Assembly: GCF_031085375.1 (NCBI RefSeq)
Contig: NZ_JAVCWF010000001.1
Coordinates: forward strand, 2,418,001 to 2,482,000
Length of the DNA stretch: 64,000 nucleotides
Direction of reading: 5' to 3'
Source: Lactiplantibacillus brownii
Lineage (GTDB): Bacteria > Bacillota > Bacilli > Lactobacillales > Lactobacillaceae
Shown here: in pieces, positions 1-7,389 of the stretch
Numbering within the stretch: position 1 is the stretch's first letter
Layout of the letters: each line of letters starts with the position of its first letter
Notes under the pieces: generated by a model
What the model was told of the DNA's origin: nothing
Databases searched by the model: none
What the model saw: only the letters and a program-made list of their open reading frames with translations
Made by a program: the position numbers and the translations under genes

Positions 1-2
1 AC

Positions 3-803
3 GAAGTTTTTGAACGCTTTGGCCCGGAGCTGGCAGACCTCGACATTGAAGTGACGATGTATGACCAACTTGGTTCTTGGTATTCGGATACGCCTGACTG
101 GGATGACCCAGCGATTAAAGCGACGTATTTGACTGAAGACTATTATCTGAGTGAAGTCGACGAGGTTCGACAGCTACTCGGCTACGATCATTTCTTTTTA
201 GCGGGGCATTCTTGGGGTGGTATGCTCGCCATGACCTACGCTGCGCAACATCAGGAACAACTCGCAGGTCTCATTATCATCAGTATGATCGATAATATTC
301 CGGATTACGTGACCCACATCAAAGCGATTCGTGCCGCCGAATTCTCACCGGCAGAAAATGCCTTCATGGCGGCTATTGAACGCCGAGGGCAGTGGTCAAA
401 TCCACATTATCGGCAGTTGATTGCTCACTTGTATCACGGTTATGTCAATCGTCGCCAACCAGCGATGATGTCTCATACGGTCGATATTCAGGCCAAACCC
501 GTCTACAACCATTTTCAAGGCGACAATGAATTTGTGGTTGAAGGTGACCTCGATCACTGGGACTTCTCTGAGCAATTAAAAACCATTCAGGTCCCCACGT
601 TGTTGTCGTTTGCAGATCACGAAACGATGCCGCTGACAACGGCTAAACGCATGCAACACAACATGCCAAATGCGCAACTGGTCGTGACCTCGGATAGCGG
701 TCATAACCACATGGTCGATAATCCAGTAGTCTTTTTTACTAACCTAAAAAATTACTTTTTAGATTTACGCCATGGCACCTTCAATCAAACTAAGGAGAAC
801 TAG
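3..803 (+). CDS. pepI: Proline iminopeptidase (S33 alpha/beta hydrolase), 5' end outside window
   Basis: Cytoplasmic serine peptidase that removes N-terminal proline from small peptides. The frame is open from base 3, so the window begins inside the gene and a GTG at 51 is only an internal codon. The nucleophile elbow GHSWGG is near the start. The catalytic Asp is probably in FADHETMP and the catalytic His in SGHNHMVDNP near the C-terminus, the usual order for this fold. About 266 residues are visible against roughly 300 in the family, so only a few dozen are missing. The stop is 3 bases before the next start, and the end of this gene (AAGGAG) supplies that gene's ribosome binding site. This links peptide hydrolysis with amino acid transport. 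The family call is firm; exact substrate preference is inferred. Confidence 0.88.
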   Translation, partial: EVFERFGPELADLDIEVTMYDQLGSWYSDTPDWDDPAIKATYLTEDYYLSEVDEVRQLLGYDHFFLAGHSWGGMLAMTYAAQHQEQLAGLIIISMIDNIPDYVTHIKAIRAAEFSPAENAFMAAIERRGQWSNPHYRQLIAHLYHGYVNRRQPAMMSHTVDIQAKPVYNHFQGDNEFVVEGDLDHWDFSEQLKTIQVPTLLSFADHETMPLTTAKRMQHNMPNAQLVVTSDSGHNHMVDNPVVFFTNLKNYFLDLRHGTFNQTKEN

Positions 804-806
804 CCA

Positions 807-2174
807 ATGGCAACTAATCAGATTCACAATGATCAAAATGCCAAACTTAGCGATTTTGGTTATAAACAGGAGCTCGACCGAACGTTATCGGTCAAAGACT
901 TAGTGGTGTACGGCTTGATCTTCATGGTGCCGATTGCTCCGATGGGAATTTATGGATCCGTCATTTCCGCGTCACGCGGCATGATTGCGCTCACTTACGC
1001 CATTGGGATGGTCGCTATGTTTTTTACTGCTTTGAGCTACGGTCAACTGTCACGTGCGTTCCCAATTGCCGGTTCAGTGTATGCTTATGCCAAACTTGGC
1101 ATTAATCAAACTATCGGTTTCTTATCCGGTTGGATGATTATTTTGGACTACATTTTCGTCCCAGCGTTGCTCTATATCATTTCGGCCAATTCGCTCAAAT
1201 CATTATTACCGACCGTCCCTACTTGGATCTGGTTAGTCATCTTCATCACGATCAATACCTTGATCAATGTCCGAGGCATTGAATTTACCGCCATTGCTAA
1301 TCGAATCTTCTTGATTGGGGAATTAATTGTGCTCGCCTTCTTTGTCATCATGGGCGTCTACGGTTTAATGCACGGCGTGGGTAACGGCTTTACTTTGAAA
1401 CCATTTTACGATGCCAAACAGTTCAATCTTAACTTTGTCATGACCGCAACTTCCGTGGCCGTCTTGAGTTTTCTAGGCTTTGACGGCATTAGCACCCTCG
1501 CTGAAGAAACCACTGGCGGCAACAAGACGGTGGGTCAAGGGATCATGTGGTCACTCATGATTGTCGGGATACTCTTTATCTTGCAAACTTATCTGGCCGC
1601 CTTAATTGTCCCTAATTGGCACTCATTTAGTGATTTAGATACAGCCTTTTACGTCGTGGCCGGTAAAGTCGGTGGCCCCTTTTTGATGTATTTGACCACC
1701 ATTGCCACGATCCTTTCCTGGGGATTTGCCAACGCCTTAGCCGCTCAGGCCGCAATTTCAAGAATTCTCTTCGGCATGTCACGTGACCATAATTTGCCTA
1801 AAGTTTTAGCTAAAGTTCATCCTAAATATAAAACACCCTATGTCAGCACGATTCTGGTCTCAGTGATTTCCTTGCTCGTTGGCCTAGCCTTTATGAACAA
1901 CAGTGGCGTTCTTTCTGAAATTGTGAATTGTGGTGCCCTGACGGCTTTTTTAGTCATCCATGTCGCCGTCATCAATCATTTTCTAATCAAAGAACGGTCC
2001 CACGATTATTGGCATCACCTGATTGTTCCCATTATCGGCTTTGCCGTCATCCTATTTGTCATGTTGAACTTAAACTTGCTTGCGAAAGAAATTGGGGGCA
2101 CTTGGCTAGTTATTGGGCTCATTTACTATAGTATTTTGCGATTGACACAGCGAAATACGGAAATGACTTTATAG
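807..2174 (+). CDS. APC-superfamily amino acid permease
   Basis: Integral membrane transporter of 455 residues with about 12 hydrophobic segments, as expected for the APC superfamily. The first helix carries the glycine-rich stretch typical of the substrate site, and FLGFDGISTLAEET about midway matches the conserved helix-6 region of the PuuP/YjeH-like branch. The substrate is probably an amino acid or polyamine and cannot be named from sequence. It is co-transcribed with the upstream iminopeptidase. The stop codon TAG lies inside a 9-bp direct repeat flanking the inserted element downstream, so the insertion landed exactly at the gene end without changing the protein. The original terminator now sits beyond the element. 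Confidence 0.88.
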   Translation: MATNQIHNDQNAKLSDFGYKQELDRTLSVKDLVVYGLIFMVPIAPMGIYGSVISASRGMIALTYAIGMVAMFFTALSYGQLSRAFPIAGSVYAYAKLGINQTIGFLSGWMIILDYIFVPALLYIISANSLKSLLPTVPTWIWLVIFITINTLINVRGIEFTAIANRIFLIGELIVLAFFVIMGVYGLMHGVGNGFTLKPFYDAKQFNLNFVMTATSVAVLSFLGFDGISTLAEETTGGNKTVGQGIMWSLMIVGILFILQTYLAALIVPNWHSFSDLDTAFYVVAGKVGGPFLMYLTTIATILSWGFANALAAQAAISRILFGMSRDHNLPKVLAKVHPKYKTPYVSTILVSVISLLVGLAFMNNSGVLSEIVNCGALTAFLVIHVAVINHFLIKERSHDYWHHLIVPIIGFAVILFVMLNLNLLAKEIGGTWLVIGLIYYSILRLTQRNTEMTL

Positions 2175-2712
2175 TTAAAGGTTGAAAGATTCAAAAGCAT
2201 CACAAATGTTGTCGTACCGGTAACCAGACTCACCTAAATTTAGCGCTCCGTCAGTCAAAATCGGTGTGCTGTGGGGGGCGGCGCCAGCCAAGGTACGGTC
2301 TGACGCCTCAATTCCAAGCCGATAAAACACGTCTTTGAATTGCCCCGCGAGATTAGTCAGCCAAGAACGCCGACTAATCTCGCCGACACTGCACACCGAT
2401 TTTGACTGACTCCGCTAACCGTAAATAACTACTGACTTAGCTGGAGGTTGTTGCTGATAGCATCGGACGTGCAGGTAGTGTTTGACCGGCGTTCTTTTGC
2501 CGGCCTTACACCACGGACGGTCCGGGAGATTTGCGGCTTTGGCAAAGTTTCCGGGCGAGGTTCAAGACGTTTCTATGGCTTGAACCGGTCCCTCGTCCGC
2601 ATGTTATCGGCAACAACCGGAAGCGGCAGTAGTCGACTAGTTTTCATTACCGGATTGTTGACGTAGTGGTGCAGACCGGCAATTTTTAACTTTCAACCTT
2701 TAGTTTATAGTT
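2168..2712. mobile_element. MITE-like non-autonomous insertion, copy 1, with target duplication
   Basis: The element spans about 2177-2703 (about 527 bp). Its ends are inverted repeats, AAAGGTTGAAAG on the left and CTTTCAACCTTTAG on the right. It is flanked by the 9-bp direct repeat TTTATAGTT at 2168-2176 and 2704-2712, read as a target-site duplication. An inverted, slightly shorter copy lies at 53946-54420. No convincing coding sequence is present; short open frames are by-products of the GC-rich palindromic sequence. The transposase family that mobilises it is not identifiable here. Confidence 0.85.
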
Positions 2713-2745
2713 AAAAACCGCATGACGAATTTCATGCGGTTTTTG
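2713..2745 (+). terminator. Terminator of the permease operon
   Basis: Inverted repeat CCGCATGA / TCATGCGG with a 5-base loop, flanked by A5 and T5. It lies right after the inserted element and would have directly followed the permease stop codon before the insertion. Confidence 0.8.
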
Positions 2746-2788
2746 CGTATTTGCTTCATGTCATCAGCTAAATGATCATCCTTTTTAA

Positions 2789-2817
2789 TTGCGTACGCGA
2801 AACGCGTACGTTAAAAT
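2789..2817 (+). promoter_or_regulatory. Toxin-antitoxin promoter with palindromic operator
   Basis: A -35 box TTGCGT (2789-2794), 17-bp spacer and -10 box TAAAAT (2812-2817) precede the antitoxin gene. The spacer is filled by a perfect 8-bp inverted repeat, CGTACGCG (2792-2799) and CGCGTACG (2803-2810), separated by AAA. This layout is expected for autorepression by a Phd/YefM antitoxin or its toxin complex. That the antitoxin binds here is inferred from position. Confidence 0.7.
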
Positions 2818-2844
2818 AACATTGAACAATTGGAGGTCAAAATA

Positions 2845-3105
2845 ATGCAAGAAACCTTTACACCCACTAGTGCACGTAAAGATCTATACCAAATTTTAAA
2901 GCATGTCGCACTTGACCATCAACCTGTCACGATTCAGCAAAAGGACGAAAATCTGGATACCGTCATTCTCAGTAAAAGTGATTATGACGCACTCCAAGAA
3001 ACCCTAACACTCGCAAGTGATGGGACTCTCGCCAAAGTTGCTGAACGTCAACACGATGCCTCAGGCGTAACCGCTATCGATGACCTTGACTGGAATAAAC
3101 TGTAA
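2845..3105 (+). CDS. Phd/YefM-family antitoxin
   Basis: An 86-residue protein with the N-terminal Phd/YefM DNA-binding fold: an early TPTSARKDLYQIL segment, then ILSKSDYDALQETL, which matches the usual VILS..DYEAL..TL pattern. The acidic C-terminal tail would neutralise the toxin. The ATG at 2845 is chosen over an in-frame TTG at 2830 because the ribosome binding site TGGAGG falls across that TTG. The stop overlaps the toxin start (TAATG), giving translational coupling. It probably represses its own promoter through the palindrome just upstream. Its function with the neighbouring toxin is supported by pairing, not by test. Confidence 0.85.
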   Translation: MQETFTPTSARKDLYQILKHVALDHQPVTIQQKDENLDTVILSKSDYDALQETLTLASDGTLAKVAERQHDASGVTAIDDLDWNKL

Positions 3106-3365
3106 TGTATACCGTTGTGATTAAAAACTCAGCAAAAGCTGATCTAAAAATGGGTAAAGAATCTCAGCTGGTGACCAACTTTCTCACGATCATTGCACAA
3201 CTCAAACAAGATCCTTATTTTCCTAACCAAAGTTTAGAAAAGTTGACACCACCGGCCTCAGGTCTATATTCACGCCGCTTAAACATTCACCATCGAGTCG
3301 TTTACACTATTGATCACAAAACTAAAACCGTTGTGATTTATTCTGCTTGGAATCACTACGCTTAA
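3105..3365 (+). CDS. YoeB/Txe-family mRNA interferase toxin
   Basis: An 86-residue RelE-superfamily toxin, predicted to cleave mRNA on the ribosome. The segment LEKLTPPASGLYSRRLNIHH and the following RVVYT correspond to the family's PLK..LSG.WSRRI...HRLVY region, which holds catalytic and ribosome-contacting residues. The C-terminus YSAWNHYA matches the family's ..ACRYHY ending, which includes the functional terminal His-Tyr. It overlaps the antitoxin by one base and ends at a strong bidirectional terminator. Length is normal (about 85) and nothing indicates decay, so the pair is probably active. Confidence 0.85.
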   Translation: MYTVVIKNSAKADLKMGKESQLVTNFLTIIAQLKQDPYFPNQSLEKLTPPASGLYSRRLNIHHRVVYTIDHKTKTVVIYSAWNHYA

Positions 3366-3374
3366 TCACCGCAC

Positions 3375-3424
3375 AAAACAAGCCCAGCACACTCAATCAT
3401 CGTTGAGGGCGCTGGGCTTGTTTT
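3375..3424. terminator. Bidirectional terminator between toxin and EAL genes
   Basis: A 14-bp stem, AAAACAAGCCCAGC with GCTGGGCTTGTTTT, around a 22-base loop that can itself pair partly. It has A- and T-tracts on both sides and lies between two convergent genes. Confidence 0.85.
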
Positions 3425-3427
3425 AGG

Positions 3428-4120
3428 TTATGCTAATTGTGCATCTTGTGGTAATTTCAATAATTGTGGTCGACTGAAATAGTAACCTTGCTTGAGCTTA
3501 ATTCCTAATTGCTTGCTCAATTGGTTGTCTTCATGATCCTCAATACCTTCTAGCACCATCCGCAAACCATACTCGCGGCTAATCGCATGCCAGAAATGAA
3601 TTTTCTTTTGAATATTCGGATCTTTAAATTGCTTGTTAAAGTTTTGCAACGCAAATTTCACTTCTGAAACTAATGGCAATAAGTCTTGGATTTCATTAAA
3701 ATAATTATCGCCAGTGCCGACATCATCCAGTGAAAGCTGCATGCCGCGATTGAGGAACGTTTTTAGCTGCGGCAATAATTCAGCAACCGTATACTTTTGT
3801 GGTCCGTCCTCTTCAGTTAGCTCAACAGTCAGCTTAGTTGGATAAAGTTGTTCTTGGCTCTTAATAATTGCCGCCGCAATGGAAGTCGTCATCAGCTGTT
3901 CACGGCTGACGTTAACCGAACAATAGCGCACTTTCAACGAAAGTACCCGCGTGGATTCTACTAAAAGATCCGCAATAATTTGTGGATCAATTGCCGAGAA
4001 TGATTCCGGTAAGCGCCAGCCCTCCGGTGTCCATTGCTTCATCAGTAATTCATACCCAAAGATTGACTTAGTATCAGTATTAATTTGTGGTTGTACGAAA
4101 TAACGATAAATTGGCTTCAA
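3428..4120 (-). CDS. Stand-alone EAL-domain protein (c-di-GMP phosphodiesterase-like)
   Basis: A soluble 230-residue protein consisting of a single EAL domain, which hydrolyses cyclic di-GMP when active. The signature positions are mostly kept: FGYELLMK (EAL motif as ELL), VNVSREQL (metal-binding Asn), ELTEEDGP, LDDVGTGDN (DDFGTG motif), VKFALQNF (catalytic Lys), LEGIED (EGVE motif) and KQGYYFSRPQ. It may therefore be catalytically competent, though the EAL and DDFGTG motifs are not canonical. A paralogue of the same length sits at 48648-49340 in an operon with a diguanylate cyclase. This copy is monocistronic and divergent from the NADH oxidase-like gene. Confidence 0.85.
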   Translation of the reverse strand: MKPIYRYFVQPQINTDTKSIFGYELLMKQWTPEGWRLPESFSAIDPQIIADLLVESTRVLSLKVRYCSVNVSREQLMTTSIAAAIIKSQEQLYPTKLTVELTEEDGPQKYTVAELLPQLKTFLNRGMQLSLDDVGTGDNYFNEIQDLLPLVSEVKFALQNFNKQFKDPNIQKKIHFWHAISREYGLRMVLEGIEDHEDNQLSKQLGIKLKQGYYFSRPQLLKLPQDAQLA

Positions 4121-4216
4121 TAAATTTATTCTCCTATAAAATGCGAACTAAAGGTTTAATTAAATTAACATTATACTATAATAAAGTAACTACTAGCAGA
4201 AAGAAAGGATTATTTT

Positions 4217-5572
4217 ATGAAAGTTGTTGTGATTGGATGCACCCATGCGGGTATCGCAGCGGTAACGCAAATTTTAAAAAATTATCCCCAAGCAGATATT
4301 ACCGTGTTTGAACGTCAAGCACAGATTTCCTACCTGTCATGTGCGACCTACTTACATATCAAAGGAACCGTCGAGACACTTTCAGATGCATTATACGCCG
4401 AACCGACCGACTTTGTGAAGCAAGGTGTTCATATGCAGATGCAACATGATGTGATTCGCGTCGATGCTAAGGACCATACGATTCTCGTTCAGAATTTAAC
4501 GACGAAAGCTATGACGACGGTGAGCTACGACAAGCTCATCATGGCAACCGGCTCCGTGACGGCGATTCCGGCCATCACCGGGATTGAGAATCCTAAGGTC
4601 ATGTTATGTAAGACTTACGACCAGGCTCACGATCTCTGTCAAAATACAGCCAATGTTAAACGGATTTTAATTGTTGGTGGTGGCTATGTCGGTGTCGAGC
4701 TTGCGGAAGGCTATGCGGATTCTGGGCATCAAGTTTTATTGATTCAGCAGCCTAGCCATTTGCTCAATGCCTATGTGGAACCTGAACTTTCGGAAGCGAT
4801 TGCCAAAGTCATTCGCGACCATGGCGTTCAAGTTGTCACGAATACAACGGTGACGGCCTTTAAGGAAACCGACACGGGCAGCCTTCTTGTCAAAACGGAT
4901 GATCAAGATTATGAAGTTGATATGGCCGCCATTAGCGCGGGGATTATCCCCCAAACGGACCTTTTGCAAGGTAAGGTGCGGATGACGCGCAACGGGGCAA
5001 TTGAAACGGATGACTACATGCAAACTTCGGACCCCGATATTTTGGCCGCTGGTGACTGTGCGCTCGTTCATTTCAATCCTACCGGCACAATGGTCTATGC
5101 GCCCCTCGCTTCGCACGCCGTTCGTCAAGGCGCACTGGCTGGCCTAAACGTTTTCAAACGACGCGTTCGGTCAATTGGCACGCAGGTTTCTACTGGGATG
5201 TATATTTTCAAACACACCGTTGCTTGTACCGGATTAACGTATGCAGCGGCTAAAGCGGCCAAATTTGCGGCTGCCAAAGTCAGCTATACCGCGCCCTATC
5301 GGCCAGATTTCATGCCGGATGCTTATCCGGTGACCGTTGAATTAATTTACGATCGCAATAATCGCAAGATTTTAGGCGCCCAGCTGATGAGTAAACACGA
5401 CGTTTCACAGTCGGCCAATGTGATCTCATCGCAAATTCAAAATGATAGTACGATTGATCAGCTGGCCTTTTTGGACATGCTATTTTCGCCCAATTTCAAT
5501 AATCCATTCGATTATCTGAACATCGTGGCACAAAAAGCGGTTGCTCAAGAAGACGGCTATCTACGGACTTAA
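4217..5572 (+). CDS. nox: NADH oxidase / CoA-disulfide-reductase-family flavoprotein
   Basis: A 451-residue FAD/NAD(P)H-dependent disulfide-reductase-family enzyme. The N-terminal dinucleotide fold starts VVVIGCTHAGIAAV. The peroxidatic Cys is in ISYLSCATY, where H2O-forming NADH oxidases and NADH peroxidases carry their single redox cysteine. A second fold, ILIVGGGYVGVELAEG, binds NADH, and ILAAGDCALV contacts FAD. A C-terminal dimerisation domain follows. In lactobacilli such enzymes regenerate NAD+ with oxygen. Whether it makes water, peroxide or acts on another disulfide cannot be decided here. The ATG at 4217 has AGAAAGGA upstream, and a -10-like TATAAT lies at 4177-4182. It is probably monocistronic. 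Confidence 0.85.
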   Translation: MKVVVIGCTHAGIAAVTQILKNYPQADITVFERQAQISYLSCATYLHIKGTVETLSDALYAEPTDFVKQGVHMQMQHDVIRVDAKDHTILVQNLTTKAMTTVSYDKLIMATGSVTAIPAITGIENPKVMLCKTYDQAHDLCQNTANVKRILIVGGGYVGVELAEGYADSGHQVLLIQQPSHLLNAYVEPELSEAIAKVIRDHGVQVVTNTTVTAFKETDTGSLLVKTDDQDYEVDMAAISAGIIPQTDLLQGKVRMTRNGAIETDDYMQTSDPDILAAGDCALVHFNPTGTMVYAPLASHAVRQGALAGLNVFKRRVRSIGTQVSTGMYIFKHTVACTGLTYAAAKAAKFAAAKVSYTAPYRPDFMPDAYPVTVELIYDRNNRKILGAQLMSKHDVSQSANVISSQIQNDSTIDQLAFLDMLFSPNFNNPFDYLNIVAQKAVAQEDGYLRT

Positions 5573-5594
5573 TTGGCCACTACAGTTAATTATC

Positions 5595-5638
5595 AAAAAG
5601 GATTGAGAAAAATTTCGAGCTTTTCTCAATCCTTTTTT
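5595..5638 (+). terminator. Terminator after NADH oxidase-like gene
   Basis: A long stem, AAAAAGGATTGAGAAAA with TTTTCTCAATCCTTTTTT, around a short loop, ending in six T. Confidence 0.88.
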
Positions 5639-5766
5639 GACGCCAAATTTTCCTCGTTCAAAAATTGACTTAACTGTCGGCGAGCACCCTTTTATTATTC
5701 ACTTTGATTGACGCAGTTTAAACCGACAGTTACCCTTGGTTTATCAATCATTTTGGAGGGATTTCC

Positions 5767-6723
5767 ATGCCAATCACACCTAGTCACGCTCAAGATGTCT
5801 GGAAGGATGTCGGCGAACATGTTCAATTCACCGTTTTAGCTTTGGACCGCCATAACCTTGATCACACCCGGGCCGTTTTCCAAGAATTTGCGGATCGTTC
5901 GCAAGCCATTATTCGCTCGTTACGCATTCGCGACGCCAAACCTGAAACTGGCACCCAACTCAAAGTAAGTATTGGTCTCAGTAACACTGCTTGGGAAACA
6001 CTCTTTCCTGGCGCACCCAAACCCAAAGAACTGACAACTTACACCACCTTAACTGGGGACCACTACCAGATGCCCGCAACTTCCGGTGACCTTTTCTTTC
6101 ATATAAGAGCCAGTAATGAGGCTATCGTCTACGAATGTCAAACTCAGTTTCGGCGAGTTTTAGACGAAGTCACCACCGTCATTGATGAAACCAAAGGCTT
6201 CCGCTATTTCGAAGGCCGGGCGATCATTGGCTTTATTGACGGTACCGAAGCCCCGGCCGTTGAAGACGCCGCCGATTACGCTCTCGTTGGGGATGAAGAC
6301 CGACAATTTGAAAATGGGTCCTACGCTTTTGCACAAAAATGGCAACATAATATGCCTGTTTGGGATCACATGAAAACAGAAGAACAAGAAAAAGCCGTTG
6401 GCCGTGAGAAGTTCAGTGATTTTGAACTAGCTGACAAAGATAAATTTAAGAACGCGCATAATGTCGCTTCAAAACTAGACATCAACGGCGTTGAACAAAA
6501 AATTGTTCGCATGAACGTGCCGTTTTCTGATCCAGCAGCTGGCAACACCGGGACTTATTTCATTGGCTATGCCCGCCACTGGACCGTTACTAAAGGGATG
6601 CTCCAAAACATGCTTGAACAGGATGATTTTCTGCTCAGCTTCTCGACGATTCTTTCAGGACAAATCTTCTTCATTCCATCTCGTGATTTACTGGCTAAAA
6701 TTGCTGCGGATGATTTTCATTAG
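5767..6723 (+). CDS. Dye-decolorizing (DyP-type) heme peroxidase
   Basis: A 318-residue heme peroxidase of the DyP/YfeX group, using H2O2 on aromatic or porphyrin substrates. The family motif is visible as GFIDGTEAP, placing the catalytic Asp at about residue 158. His 231 in FKNAHN is the likely proximal heme ligand and Arg 248 in KIVRMNVPF the distal arginine. There is no signal peptide, so it should act in the cytoplasm. The organism group does not make heme, so activity probably depends on imported heme. GGAGGG lies just upstream of the ATG. The gene has its own 190-bp upstream region and ends just before a dispersed repeat. Confidence 0.85.
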   Translation: MPITPSHAQDVWKDVGEHVQFTVLALDRHNLDHTRAVFQEFADRSQAIIRSLRIRDAKPETGTQLKVSIGLSNTAWETLFPGAPKPKELTTYTTLTGDHYQMPATSGDLFFHIRASNEAIVYECQTQFRRVLDEVTTVIDETKGFRYFEGRAIIGFIDGTEAPAVEDAADYALVGDEDRQFENGSYAFAQKWQHNMPVWDHMKTEEQEKAVGREKFSDFELADKDKFKNAHNVASKLDINGVEQKIVRMNVPFSDPAAGNTGTYFIGYARHWTVTKGMLQNMLEQDDFLLSFSTILSGQIFFIPSRDLLAKIAADDFH

Positions 6724-6769
6724 CTTCGTCAAAATAACTTGGTACCAGTGTATCGTAATTATAAATATC

Positions 6770-6900
6770 CGCTTAACTTGCCGTTCCGGTTGGTCTGGCT
6801 TGATGCTGGAACGTGGTGGCCACGTTTGTGAGCCAAGGTGCGGTCTCACAAGCCGGGCTTTTCCTAAGCCGGAAGCCCACCAGCAAAGGAAAATTTCATC
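6770..6900 (-). repeat. Dispersed repeat, 'A' half, at the right junction of the transposon
   Basis: Reads on the minus strand as the same sequence found at 47150-47402 and 26090-26212. Shared landmarks are AAGCCCGGCTTGTGAGACC, then a perfect GTGGCCAC palindrome inside ACGTGGCCACCACGTTCCAG, then GGCAAGTTAAGCG. In intact copies this half is preceded by GCTCAGTGGTGAAATTT. Here the match stops at GATGAAATTT (6900-6891), and the missing neighbouring half is found at 17681-17952. Confidence 0.85.
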
Positions 6901-6985
6901 AACTCTCTTGTCAACTTAGTGTAAGTAATATTGTAAATGATATTGATTCAAAATTAAGCAGTATGCATTTACTAATTATTTATAC

Positions 6986-7015
6986 AAAACGGACTCTGGT
7001 CAGCGAGTCCGTTTT
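6986..7015 (-). terminator. Terminator at the downstream end of the SOS cassette
   Basis: Stem AAAACGGACTC with GAGTCCGTTTT and an 8-base loop. It overlaps the stop codon of the 118-residue gene and lies about 85 bp inside the transposon end. Confidence 0.8.
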
Positions 7016-7370
7016 AGTTGTTTCTTTTAGCGTGTGAATGATAGCTTGTATTTGCATAGTAACCGTGCACGTTATCATTAATGATAGTTGCCCCGGGCCG
7101 GACAAGGTGATGGGTATCACGAAATTCTATGTTGAGCTGTGTATGTTTTTTTAAATCCACCAGAATCTCATAGTAAAGCTTATTATCGTGAGGTATTTCC
7201 AGTAGATCATGACTGTGCACCAATTTTTGCCCAGTACGTTGTGCCTGCAAAAAGAAGGTATAACAGTCAAACAAGTGGTTATCAACAATCAAGATATGAT
7301 AGCGCCAATGAGTTTGACGCAGAAAATATTGATCAAAATTTTGAATTAAAACCTTGGACTCTGACAACAT
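7014..7370 (-). CDS. Uncharacterised protein of the UmuC cassette
   Basis: A 118-residue protein that I do not recognise. The ATG at 7370 is chosen because GGAGGA lies 7 bases before it. Longer in-frame starts up to 7502 would run back into the polymerase gene. It is His-rich towards the C-terminus (DTHHLVRPG, SYHSHAKRNN) and has no signal peptide or membrane segment. It follows the polymerase gene by about 20 bases and is followed at once by a terminator, making it the last gene of the LexA-controlled operon. Small accessory genes after UmuC-like polymerases are common in lactobacilli, so a role in SOS mutagenesis is a contextual guess. Confidence 0.65.
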   Translation of the reverse strand: MLSESKVLIQNFDQYFLRQTHWRYHILIVDNHLFDCYTFFLQAQRTGQKLVHSHDLLEIPHDNKLYYEILVDLKKHTQLNIEFRDTHHLVRPGATIINDNVHGYYANTSYHSHAKRNN

Positions 7371-7389
7371 GTTTGTTTCCTCCATATAT

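Noticed and set aside
2175..2666. Two short open frames (72-73 codons) inside the MITE-like element
   Set aside because: They are not preserved consistently between the two copies (indels break them), have no ribosome binding site and overlap palindromic sequence.
6813..7037. Open frame of 74 codons across the A repeat and transposon end
   Set aside because: It crosses a repeat junction and a terminator, with no ribosome binding site or family features.
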